A stretch of DNA of 64,000 bases from positions 1 through 64,000 of the forward strand of contig JADNRY010000117.1 in NCBI GenBank assembly GCA_015501585.1, in the 5' to 3' direction. The notes beneath the pieces were generated by a model. It was not told the origin of the DNA. It searched no databases and saw only the letters and a list, made by a program, of their open reading frames with translations. Source of the DNA: Rhodocollybia butyracea. Its lineage: Eukaryota; Basidiomycota; Agaricomycetes; Agaricales; Omphalotaceae. Position numbers and translations under genes: made by a program. Shown in pieces: positions 30,223-41,057 of this stretch (position 1 is its first letter; each line of letters starts with the position of its first letter).

Positions 30223-30838
30223 GTATGGATCAGTTCCAACAATAGAAGAAGTGGAAGATGAAGAGATAACAAAAGAGAAAAGAAAGAAAAAATTAACACT
30301 GGAGGAACCACTTCTGTTGAGAGAAGAGGAGGTAGAGAGGTACAGACAACAAGGACAAAGACAGAAGGAAGGTACCGAAAAAATAAGCAAAAGCACAGAG
30401 AAAATCAACAAGGTACCAGTACATCCGAAACCCAACAGAAAACTCCACATAAAAAAGAACAGAAAGTAAAAGGAGAAAAAAATAAGGTACCAATAGATAC
30501 AACTCCAAAAAAGGAGGAGGCAAAAGGTAAAATAAATCCCAAAAAAGGTAAGCATCAAGGTAAGAAGGACAGGTGGGCAAATACAGAAGGAGGGAGGAAG
30601 ATTGGCCTGGTGGGAGCCACTACCTTTTGCAAAACTTGCACAATCTGGCTGTGAAACCTTCACATTGCATCTCAAACCAGATGGAACCATCTATGAAGAA
30701 GAGCTAATGTTGAAGGAGGAACAAGCAAGACAAGCAGAAGCGGAGGAGGCAAAGCCTAAGCAGGAGAGGAGGAGAAGAGATATACCCTACCTAACAGGGT
30801 AGAAGCTGGGTCAAAAGACCAAGAGTCTTTGGAGAAAT

Positions 30839-31548
30839 TTGTTCCAAAACAATATCATGAGTTTGCAAAAACATTTGCAGCAGGAGAGGCAAAAGACATT
30901 GCCACAGCATAGACCCTATGATATGCACATTGAAACAGAAAATGACCAGCTCCACCCCAGGAAATTATATAACATGTCGCAGACTGAATTACACTCACTC
31001 AAGGAATATATTGATGATATGCTGGATAAAGGATTTATTAGGGCATCAAGTTCACCAATTGGAGCTCCTGTATTGTTTGCAAAAAAGAAAGATGGGAGTT
31101 TACGGTTGTGTGTCGACTATAGGGCATTGAATAAACTCACAAAGAAAAACCGATATCCATTACCCTTGATTGGGAACCTTATTGATCAACTTGGAAAGGC
31201 AAAAATATTCACCAAGTTAGATCTCAGGGTCGGATATAACAATATACGGATAGCAGAAAACCATGAATGGAAAACTGCCTTCCGTACTCGTATGGTTCTT
31301 ATGAGTATTTAGTCATGCCGTTTGGATTAACTAATGCACCTGCAAATTTCCAATACTTCATGAACGATATATTCAGAGACATGGTGGACAACTTTGTGGT
31401 AGTTTATCTTGATGATATACTGATATTCTCAAACAATGAGAAGGACCATGAAGAACATGTAAGACAAGTACTGCAAAGATTAGAAGAGCATGACTTACAT
31501 GTCAAACCTGAAAAGTGTGATTTTCATCAGACATCAGTAGAGTACTAG
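30839..31548 (+). pseudogene. chromovirus reverse transcriptase, frameshifted
   Basis: The RT begins near 30839. Conserved blocks are [55 protein letters not shown] and [14 protein letters not shown]. After a frame change near 31285 come [16 protein letters not shown] and the catalytic YLDD (31405-31416). It then breaks again near 31546. Net one-base changes at both points disable the enzyme. Confidence 0.92.
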
Positions 31549-32658
31549 GTATGATTGTTTCACCCAAAGGGATTTCTATGGATCCAAAGAAGGTTGAAGC
31601 TATTCAAAGTTGGCCAACTCCAGAAAACATGAAAGACTTACAATCATTTTTGGGTTTGCTAATTTCTATCGGAGATTCATAGACAATTTCTCAGGAATTG
31701 TGAAGCTCTCACTAAATTACTTGGAAAGGACGTTAAATGGGAATGGTCCAATCGGTGTGCCTCAGTATTTGAGTTATTGAAGAAGGCATTCACAGAAGCA
31801 CCAATTTTACGACACTTTGATCCGGAACTACCGATCATTGTAGAGTCGGATGCTTCTGATTTTGCAGTTGCTTCAATTATATCTCAAATTGACCCGATTT
31901 TGAATGAGATCCATCCTGTAGCATTCTTTGCACGTAGTATGATTGCAGCAGAATTAAATTACGACATCTATGACAAAGAGATGTTAGCAATTGTTGAGTC
32001 TTTCAAACAATGGAGGGCATACCTAGAAGGATCCAAGTACAAGGTAGAAGTATACTCTGATCATAACAATCTACAGTGGTTCACTACCACCAAACAATTG
32101 ACGCGCCGACAATCTCGTTGGTCTGAGTTCTTATCAGGATTTGATTTCCAAATTAACTACCGGCCCGGTAGACTTGGCGTGAAACCAGATGCATTGACAC
32201 GGAGATCGGATGTATATCCCAAGAAAGGGGAAGTAGAGAAAGCAAACAGTATGAATAATAAAGTATTCATCCGACCAGAACAACTGCTGAATGCTTCCCT
32301 TGTCATGAATGAGGAGGCTGACCTGAACAAAATCCGTAGGTCCAAAAAAGACTATTTTTGGAATAAGTTTGTGGAGATTGCCAAGTCAGATGACCCCGGA
32401 GTATGGAAGTACGAAGATCAACTTCTATTAAGGAATGGTCTAGTGTATGTACCTGATGATGGGAGTCTCCGAATGGAAATTATGAAAGCCCATCATGACC
32501 ACAAACTAAGGGGACATCCTGGTATCCGTAAAACCATCAGTCAAATTCAAAGGACTTATTTCTGGCCAAGGATGGGACGTGATGTTAAAAGGTATGTGAA
32601 CAGTTGCCATGAATGTATGAGGGCCAAAAGCTCTCGGCAGCACGACTTGGATTTTTAA
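31549..32658 (+). CDS. chromovirus RT connection, RNase H and integrase zinc domain
   Basis: Bases 31549-31776 carry the RT thumb and connection in more than one frame. From 31777 an open frame of 293 codons has RNase H residues in VESDASDFAVASI, DKEMLAIVESFKQW and VYSDHNNLQWF. RWSEFLSGFDFQINYRPGR follows, then the integrase HHCC domain (HHDHKLRGHPGIRKT to CHECMRAK). The frame ends just before the integrase core. Confidence 0.9.
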
Positions 32659-33034
32659 AACACCTACCTATTGGAGAAAGACCATGGTCCTCAATATCTG
32701 TGGATCACATTGTAGAATTACCAGAATCAAATGGTTTCAATGCAATAATGGTTGTAGTCTGTAGGTTAACCAAGCAATCCATCTTTGTGCCCTGTCATAC
32801 CACAGACACAGCAGTGGATTTATCCAAGTTGTTCATTAAGTATGTATTCTCTAAACATGGACTACCAATGGATATTGTGTCAGATCGAGGAACCCTGTTT
32901 GTTTCCAAGTTCTGGAAGGCACTGTGTGAACTGTTAGATGTAAAGCAGAGCTTTTCCACAGCCTACCATCCCCAAACAGATGGTCAAACTGAAAGAACCA
33001 ACCAGACTCTGGAACAATACCTGAGGATGTTCAT
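32613..33034 (+). CDS. chromovirus integrase catalytic core, 5' part
   Basis: Core motifs are SISVDHIVELPESNGF (first Asp), MDIVSDRGTLFVSKFW (second Asp) and YHPQTDGQTERTNQTLEQY (Glu). The reading continues into LRMF at 33021-33032, where the foldback element interrupts it. It resumes at 37272-37283 with MFVNYDQDDWEEWLPLAEF. Confidence 0.92.
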
Positions 33035-36000
33035 CAGGAAAAGGCTAATAGACTCAAGCTCAACTTGAGCCAACTTGAGGCCAACTTCAGTATATTTGCC
33101 AACTTGAGGCCAACCTGAGTATATTTTGTCAACTTGAGGTTGACATGGGCCAACTTGAGTATATTTGTCAACTTGAGGTTGACCTGGGCCAACTTGAGTA
33201 GATTTGCCAACTTGAGGCTAACTGGGTCAACTTGAGTAGATTTGTTAGCTTTGAGATCAACCAGGGTCAACCTCAGTAGATTTGTCAACTTGAGGTTAAC
33301 TTGAGATTAACTGAAGTCAACTTGAGCTTAACCTGGTATAAGGCATGTACTGAGTTCAACTGTAGAGTAGTAATGCCCAAAGTTGCTATTTAAGTTGAAC
33401 TTGAATGAGGTTTAGGTTTAAAAAAGATCAATTGTGTAGACAGAGGTCAATTAGGTATCTAGACAAATTCTATACAACTGGGGGTAGTGTGGGATGGACC
33501 AGGGTAGGAAAGTGCAAAGACAGGAAGTGAATAAAGGAACATAGAGAGGCTCCCTAGAGACTGTGAATGTGCCCTACATTTAAAATGAGAGAAAACCAAG
33601 GGAGAGATGGCAAAAACATCAAAAATCACCTAAGTGAGACTGACCAGGGGGAGATGACCCAGATGGAAAGTGACCAGGAAGTGAGTAGAGGAGCATAGAG
33701 AGGTCCTAAGCGAATGTGAATGGGCCCTACTCGGAAAAATTGAATGAAAATTGAATGAGTTATGGCAAAAACATTGAAAATCACCTATATGATGAGAGAG
33801 TGATGGAAAAAGTTGGGAATTGCTCTAGCGTGAGTAAGGCGATAGTGAGGGGGTACCTAGGGGATCTAAACGAGCCATGGACAAAAGAAATGAATGGAAA
33901 CTGATGGAAATATGGCAAAAACAGCGAAAATCACCTAAGTGAGACTGACCAGGGGGAGATGACAAGATGGAAAGTGACCAGGAAGTGAGTGAGGAGCATG
34001 GAGAGGGTCCTAAGCGAATGTGAACGGGCCCTACCTCGGAAAAATTGAGTGAAAATTGAAGGAGTTATGGCAAAAACATTGAAAATCACCTATATGATGA
34101 GAGAGAGATGGAAAAAGTTGGGAATTGCTCTAGCGTGAGTAAGGCGAAGTGAGGGGGTACCTAGGGGATCTAAACGAGCCCTGGACGAAAGAAATTGAAT
34201 GAGAAACTGAGGGAAATATGGCAAAACAGCGAAAATCACCTAAGTGAGACTGACCAGGGGGAGATGACCAAGATGAAAGGTGATCAGAAGTGAGTGGAGG
34301 AGCATGGAGAGGGTCCTAAGCGAATGTGAACGGGCCTACCTCGGAAAAATTGAGTGAGAATTGAAGGAGTTATGGCAAAAACATTGAAAATCACCTATAT
34401 GACGAGAGAGAGATGGAAAAAGTTGGGAATTGCTCTAGCGTGAGTACAGCGACAGTGAGGGGGTACCTAGGGGATCTAAACGAGCCCTGGACGAAAGAAA
34501 TTGAATGAGAACTGAGGGAAATATGGCAAAAACAGCGAAAATCACCTAAGTGAGACTGACCAGGGGGAGATGACCAAGATGAAAGGTGATCAAGAAGTGA
34601 GTAGAGGAGCATGGAGAGGGTCCTAAGCGAATGTGAACGGGCCCTACCTCGGAAAAATTGAGTGAAAATTGAAGAAGTTATGGCAAAAACATTGAAAATC
34701 ACCTATATGATGAGAGAGAGATGGAAAAAGTTGGGAATTGCTCTAGCGTGAGTAAGGCGATAGTGAGGGGTACCTAGGGGATCTAAACGAGCTCTGGACG
34801 AAAGAAATCGAATGGAAACTGATGGAAATATGGCAAAAACAGCGAAAATCACTTAAGTGAGAATGAACTGAGGAGTGCTGAACAACATGGGGAACTGATT
34901 CATATGAGATCAAAGCAGCATAGAGAATGTCTTTAGGCAATGTGAGTGAGCCCTACTTTGAAGAAATTGCATGAAAAACTGCAGGAGATATAATAAGAAG
35001 ACAAAAAAAAATGCCTAAGTCTGATGGTCATGTGTTAACTTATGACAAATCATTCAACTTGCATGTTCTCGCTCCTCCACCATCGTCTCTGGGATTCCCT
35101 GCTGTGTTGCCAACAAATCCATCCACCATTAGTCTTTCTTTATTACCCATTTGTTTTGTTTATTTTCTCACTGTAAAAACTGTCTTTCTCGAGAGGCCGA
35201 GCTTGGACATGGTTAAGATAGCACAGTTACAGGCAGCTGCCACCTTTCTCGAGGTTCTTTGGAACTGGTCATGATAGAGTGTTGCATTTTTACTCCTTCT
35301 TACTGTTCCTCTCTGCCTCTTTAATCTTATCTCAGCAACTCCCCATACTGTCTGTTCCACTTAGGTGAGTTTTGGTGTTCTTGTCATATCTCCTTCAGTT
35401 TTCACTCAATTTCTTCGATGTAGAGCTCGTTTAGATCCCCTAGGGACCCTCTCCCCACCGCTTCAATATTGTTTGAAATAGCTCCCCATCGTGGTTACTG
35501 TCCCCAGGTCAGTCTCACTTAGGTGATTTTCGCTGTTTTTGCCATAATTCCATCAGTTCTTATTCAATTTCTTTCGTCCAGGGCTCGTTTAGATCCCCTA
35601 GGTACCCCCTCACTGTCGCCTGTACTCACGCTAGAGCAATTCCCAACTTTTTCCATCTCTCTCTCGTCATATAGGTGATTTTCAATGTTTTTGCCATAAC
35701 TCCTTCAATTCTCACTCAATTTTTCCGAGGTAGGGCCCGTTCACATTCGCTTAGGACCCTCTCCATGCTCCTTCACTCACTTCTTGGTCACTTTCCATCT
35801 TGTTCATCTCCCCCTGGTCAGTCTCACTTAGGTGATTTTCGCTGTATTTGCCATATTTGCATCAGTTTCCATTCGATTTCTTTTGTCCAGGGCTCGTTTA
35901 GATCCCCTAGGTACCCCCTCACTATCGCCTTACTCACGCTAGAGCAATTCCCAACTTTTTCCATCACTCTCTCATCATATAGGTGATTTTCAATGTTTTT

Positions 36001-37274
36001 GCCATAACTCTTCAATTCTCACTCAATTTTTCCGAGGTAGGGCCCGTTCACATTCGCTTAGGACCCTCTCCATGCTCCTTCACTCACTTCCTGGTCACTT
36101 TCCATCTTGTTCATCTCCCCCTGGTCAGTCTCACTTAGGTGATTTTCGCTGTATTTGCCATATTTCCATCAGTTTCCATTCGATTTCTTTCGTCCAGGGC
36201 TCGTTTAGATCCCCTAGGTACCCCCTCACTGTCGCTGTACTCACGCTAGAGCAATTCCCAACTTTTTCCATCTCTCTCTCATCATATAGGTGATTTTCAA
36301 TGTTTTTGCCATAACTCCTTCAATTTTCACTCAATTTTTCCGAGGTAGGGCCCGTTCACATTCGCTTAGGACCCTCTCTATGCTCCTCTACTCACTTCTT
36401 GATCACCTTTCATCTTGGTCATCTCCCCCTGGTCAGTCTCACTTAGGTGATTTTCGCTGTTTTTGCCATATTTCCCTCAGTTCTCATTCAATTCCTTTCG
36501 TCCAGGGCTCGTTTAGATCCCCTAGGTACCCCCTCACTGTCGCTGTACTCACGCTAGAGCAATTCCCAACTTTTTCCATCTCTCTCTCGTCATATAGGTG
36601 ATTTTCAATGTTTTTGCCATAACTCCTTCAATTTTCACTCAATTTTTCCGAGGTAGGGCCCATTCACATTCACTTAGGACCCTCTCCATGCTCTCCACTC
36701 ACTTCTTGGTCACTTTCCATCTTGGTCATCTCACCCTGGTCAGTCTCATTTAGGTGGTTTTTCCTGTTTTTTGCCATATTCCCCTCAGTTTTCATTCCAT
36801 TTCTTTGTTATAGGGCTCGTTTAGATTCCCTAGGTACCCCCTTACTATTGCTGTACTCACACTAAACTTTGCTATTATCTTATGTTATTATCATTTATTT
36901 TGTACTTTGTTTGTATACAAATTACATCATTTGAACACTTAGTTGTTGTGACTTGAATGTTCTTGAAGTAATATGTTGCCTACTCACAGGTGGCTTGAGA
37001 TTGACTTGGGACTACTCTAGCTGAGTTCAGGCTGACTTGAGACTGACTTGAGTTGCCTTGAAGTTGCTCAAGTTACCCAAGTTGGCTTGAAGTTGGCTTG
37101 AAGCTGGTTTGAAGTTGGTTTGAAGTTGGCTTCAGTGGATTGAAATAGATCAACCTTGCATTGAGTGCTGTATGGCCCCCAATGACCATTGGGGGCCATA
37201 CAGCCCTCAGGCTGGCTGAAGGGTCATCCAGGTTGGCTCAACTCTCCTTGAGTAAAGGGGGTATTTTCCTGATG
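33032..37274. mobile_element. 4.24-kb foldback (giant palindrome) element
   Basis: It interrupts integrase. Ends are CATCAGGAAAA and TTTTCCTGATG, flanked by TT on both sides (alternatively a 6-bp GATGTT duplication). Subterminal zones are tandem CTTGAG/CAACTTGAGG repeats (33050-33360; about 36960-37250). Then come two long inverted arms (about 33600-34990 and 35400-36870), each a tandem array of a ~307-bp unit: CCTAGGGGATCTAAACGAGC at about 33853, 34159, 34464 and 34772, and its complement at about 35589, 35896, 36205, 36512 and 36818. Each unit is two ~154-bp half-units. The centre (34990-35400) is unique and encodes nothing clear. It is non-autonomous. Confidence 0.85.
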
Positions 37275-38051
37275 TTTGTAAACTATGATCAAGATGATTG
37301 GGAGGAGTGGTTACCTCTAGCAGAGTTTGTGTATAACAATAGCCCAAGTGATGCCACTGGTATATCACCATTCTTTGCAAATAAGGGGTTCCATCCTCGT
37401 CTAACCATTTCTTTAAAAAATGTACCAAACCATGCTGCTCACCTAAAGGCAAAGGATATGAATAGCATCAACGAATATTTAAAAAGAGAAATTACACGAT
37501 CCAATGAGCAGTATGCTAAATACTCAAACCGAAAAAGAAGGGGGATACCGGAGGAGAAATTTCAAGTAGGTATGGAGGTGTGGCTGAACTTAAAAAATGT
37601 AGAAACCAAGAGGCCAGCGAAAAAATTAGACCACAAGAGATTTGGTCCATTTAAAATCTCTGAGAGGGTCTCGTCACATGCATATAGGCTAGAGTTACCT
37701 CCAACAATGCAAGGAATACATGATGTATTCCACATTGACTTACTCACTCCACATCCAAAGGAATATTATGCAAGTAGAAACCCACCTCCGCCTCCTCCAA
37801 TCGAAGTAGATGGCCTTGATGAAAATTACGAGGTGGAATGTATTCTCAACAGTAGAAGAAGGTATGGGAAATTGAAGTACTTGGTGAAATGGAAAGGGTA
37901 TGGACCCGAACATAACACCTGGGAACCGATTGTGAACATGGTAAATTCACAGGAAGCAGTTGAAGAGTTCCATAACCGAAACCCAAACAAACCAACACTT
38001 AGGGATGGAGAATGGGAGCAGGAGTCCCAACACAAGCCTTGGGAAGGCTAG
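37272..38051 (+). CDS. chromovirus integrase C-terminus and chromodomain
   Basis: The frame resumes with NYDQDDWEEWLPLAEF. Next are the GPY/F region (AKKLDHKRFGPFKI, SHAYRLELP) and HDVFHIDLL. A chromodomain spans about 37827-37985 (YEVECILNSRRRYGKLKYLV, then WKGYGPEHNTWEP). Chromodomains guide chromovirus integrases to modified histone tails, usually heterochromatin. The aromatic residues expected to cage methyl-lysine appear retained. Stop at 38049-38051. Confidence 0.93.
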   Translation: MFVNYDQDDWEEWLPLAEFVYNNSPSDATGISPFFANKGFHPRLTISLKNVPNHAAHLKAKDMNSINEYLKREITRSNEQYAKYSNRKRRGIPEEKFQVGMEVWLNLKNVETKRPAKKLDHKRFGPFKISERVSSHAYRLELPPTMQGIHDVFHIDLLTPHPKEYYASRNPPPPPPIEVDGLDENYEVECILNSRRRYGKLKYLVKWKGYGPEHNTWEPIVNMVNSQEAVEEFHNRNPNKPTLRDGEWEQESQHKPWEG

Positions 38052-38256
38052 AGATATGAAAGGGGAGAACAACATATATTGACACTGTTTCGCAGAAACA
38101 TACAAAAATAATTACACAAAAAATCAAAACAAGGTTGGTGGGACTACTAGATCGATCAGTAGACCCTTATGAGCAAAAGCCTAGCAGTGCAATATCAGAA
38201 AAATAGCATAAAAAGAAAGAAAAAACGAAAAGACACACATTAAAAAATACATAAGC

Positions 38257-39583
38257 TCATCCTTGAGCTCTATCATTACCCTGTCCATCTACTACTGGCG
38301 CGGTAAGTGCTATATACATACTTCCAGGGGCAACAGCCTTAAAACAACTCCCTGCTCGCTCCCATGGTCCGTATTTAATCTCATAATGGGACACCGCCGA
38401 AGCTTGGTCCACAATTGTGCAAAGTGTTGGCAGATGGTCATGAATAACATCCCCTCGAAGTTGGAATGCATCATGAATGATGTCAACAATCTTTCCCAAT
38501 TCAGTATGCAACCAGAAACGAAGGCGGCCCCCAGGGCTATTAGCATCACCTACTAAGGTCGACGCTACTTCTCTCTGGATAGCATAGATGCTCTTCCCAA
38601 CCGAGTGGACAAACGGCCCCAGAATCACTGCGGTGTTGAACAATAACCGCTTTAGCAAAGTCCTCACGAGAAAATCGAACCTTAGTGGGAGGAATTGGGG
38701 GAGGACCCAGGGCAACGAGATTAGCACCAGTAGCAGGAGTATTCAACCTCCCCTTAGAGTCTGTGAAGTAACTATGAGCAAACTAGAATTCAAGAACAAG
38801 AGTAGGAGTATAAGTACCTAATTCATCGATTTTTCCTGACCTGTAAAGACGAGGATCCGCAGTAGGATAGACACCAGGCCGGAAACGGGAAGTGCGAGCA
38901 TCAGCTAGCCGTTCCTTACGATTTGGGAGACGTTTATTGCGAGACACCTGTGGAACGGGCGCAGAAAGGAGTAGAGTCATGTGCCTATGGGAAACGGTCC
39001 TAATTTAACGCATACAAGCACTCAAAAAATCGAATTACTTACTGCTTCATCTTCTCACACTCCCTAAGGGCCTGATCTCGCTCAGCAGTTACTTGTGCAA
39101 GTTGGCTAAAAGTCGTTAGACTAATACAGTGGAGAACAATTGAATCACATACTCTATGAGAATAGCATTAGTCACTTGTGACTCCTGGTACTCTTTCTCT
39201 GTCTCGTCTCCATTGATCTCTTGCAGGAGGATGTGCCTAGACCTACATTAAGTGGGGAAATAGCTGGATTAGCAAAAGACTTACGCGTTCAACGCCGCTT
39301 CTTTCTCGGCGAGCTCGTTTCGCTGACCCGTCAATGACTTGACCTCCTGAGCCAGTTGAACAGTCTGGACAGTTTGAGCCAAGGCTGCAGTACAGAATTC
39401 TCCAATGTTCCTGCAAAAAATAATGTTAGCTTAGTTGATGACAGATTAAGACAATACTTACGTCGCAAGTTGAAGGAATTCTGCTCGGATTTGATGAGAC
39501 ATCTCAGGAAAGTCCATCTCGGAAGGGACTCCATAGTCGTTCAGAACGCTGGGCATGTCCGCATCAGATGGGCGAGAAGACAT
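38257..39583 (-). CDS. spliced antisense gene inside the chromovirus, unknown function
   Basis: Start ATG at 39583. Exon 1 is 39583-39462 (MSSRPSDADMPSVLNDYG). Exon 2 is 39410-39285 (ends LTGQRNELAEKEAALNA). A third exon follows (RHILLQEINGDETEKEYQES), then QLAQVTAERDQALRECEKMK. After another intron come QVSRNKRLPNRKERLADA and LGPPPIPPTKVRFSREDF, and last a segment to 38257 including GPFVHSVGKSIYAIQREV. Introns are GT-AG, about 50 bp. A one-base frame change near 38640 separates the last two segments. The middle is heptad-like. A TATA sequence GTATAAAAGG lies at about 39816-39826. It lies between pol and the 3' LTR, where some gypsy elements carry extra or antisense ORFs. Function and origin unknown. 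Confidence 0.6.
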
Positions 39584-39883
39584 ATCTTCTTCCTTTTTTG
39601 ATGACTTGCTCTGGCATAAGATTCCTTGCAGGTCCAGTCGACGTGAAGTTATCGAGGCCAGGGACAGACATAGATTCCTCAAACTCCGAAGTAGAAGGGG
39701 CAAGAACGCCAGCAGCAAGATGAGTGTGACGATTGTACACAAAATGCATGAGTAAAGAGATAAGAGAAAAAGTGGCTGGAGAAGAGCGTTAAAAAATCGG
39801 GCGATGCCCCAGAGTCCTTTTATACGATGGATCCTAATTAAATCGACCATATTATCGATGCTGACGAGCTTATGGTGCAATCG

Positions 39884-40378
39884 CAGCTCGCTTGGGAGAA
39901 ATATATGCTTAATCCTCCCAGCAGACCCAATGACCGTACTACTAACAATATATTCAAGTACACCGAGTTTTCAAGCGAAAATCGATAGGCAAAGTGTATA
40001 GAATATTGACAGGATCATGGGGGAAGCAGCCGTTGATAAAGATCTAGTGAATGCATATGAAGAAACGAGGTGCGGGAGCAGAACAGACATGCTGAAGCCA
40101 AGAATTTGTCGATTCAGGGTACACTAGATATGCGACAGACCTCAAATGGAATGAGATAAGTCTGCTAACTCTAGAGCGAGAGTTGTGACACATTTACACA
40201 GTGCTACGCGACCGCCCCGCACCCCTAGGGCACCCTAGAAAACGACAAGACATGGAGCGGCGCTGGAAACAGGAAATTGGCGCCAAATCATTTGTTGATG
40301 GCCGGACTTTGAAAATCAAATTGAGCGAGAGAATCGAACCATGGACTTCGAGGGCTCAGTCTTTAGAAGGGGAGCTTC
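39884..40378. other. 3' non-coding region of the chromovirus
   Basis: No supported ORF. It ends in a purine-rich AGAAGGGGAG (about 40365-40374) next to the 3' LTR, which would serve as polypurine tract. Confidence 0.5.
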
Positions 40379-41057
40379 TGTAAGGTATCAAACCACTTGG
40401 CAACAATAATAATAGAAGAGACACTGCTAAAAACTATTAAAGAACCATGATTGCTATACTGTAATTATACTACTTGTTATTTTATTGTAGCCTCAAGTGT
40501 TGCCTGACATTCTGAATGACTCAAAATGACTCAACAGTCCGGATCACTGGAAACATGTGGCTACTTAAATGACTTGCACTGAGTCATTGCCATACTTATT
40601 CAGGAAAGCTTACCTGTACAAACCACGGGTTGCCTTGAGGTTAACACATGTACTTATATATTTAATTACTTAATGGTTTCCCATGTAAAAGACTATAAAA
40701 AGGGGGGAAATACCGATACACCCTTTTTCTTTAGTCTCTATATTTTGTAACCCAGTACCTACAAGAATTACACTTGTTATCTCGATTCTTTGTGTGAACA
40801 ACACCTGAGGAATTATCTACTGAGTGAATACAGCAAGACTCACTTTAATATCAAGGATATTGAAGGTACGTATTCCCGACGCTTATTGTCACCAATACCC
40901 GTATAGTGCACACCAACTCTATACAAAGATACCCCCAAAACACCGTAACATTTAGGTTCTTGTAAGCATTATCTACCAAGCAGCCCCCGAATCTGTTAGA
41001 TCGGAAGTATTAGCTAAATACGACTGGTTAACAAGCCTCTTTGTTCGAGACTTGACA
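40379..41057 (+). repeat. chromovirus 3' LTR
   Basis: 679 bp, TGTAAGG to CTTGACA, nearly identical to 24627-25320 apart from three indels and two substitutions near its end. It abuts the truncated KDZ transposase. Confidence 0.9.

Larger units (their letters stand above)
24627..41057 (+). mobile_element. Ty3/gypsy chromovirus (Tf1/sushi type) with nested insertions
   Basis: LTRs of 694 and 679 bp flank gag, protease, RT, RNase H, integrase and a chromodomain, the Ty3/gypsy order. The LTRs differ by three indels (8, 6 and 1 nt) and two substitutions seen by eye, so insertion was recent. The coding region is nevertheless broken many times. Nested inside are a 4.24-kb foldback element (33032-37274) and an antisense gene (38257-39583). 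The bases flanking the two LTRs (ATACC and CTGGG) do not match, so no target duplication is present. The left flank is a LINE and the right flank is KDZ. Confidence 0.9.

Noticed and set aside
34391..36601. Several ~100-aa ORFs such as MIFNVFAITPSIFTQFFRGR repeated in the foldback arms
   Set aside because: They are the same satellite unit read in one frame in each tandem copy, lack any domain and follow repeat periodicity, so they are repeat shadows.
40318..40378. tRNA-like 3' half on the minus strand (GGTTCGATTCTCTCGCTC) next to the 3' LTR
   Set aside because: The T-arm stem pairs poorly and no matching acceptor or D-arm sequence lies upstream, so a tRNA gene is not supported. It may be a relic or chance.
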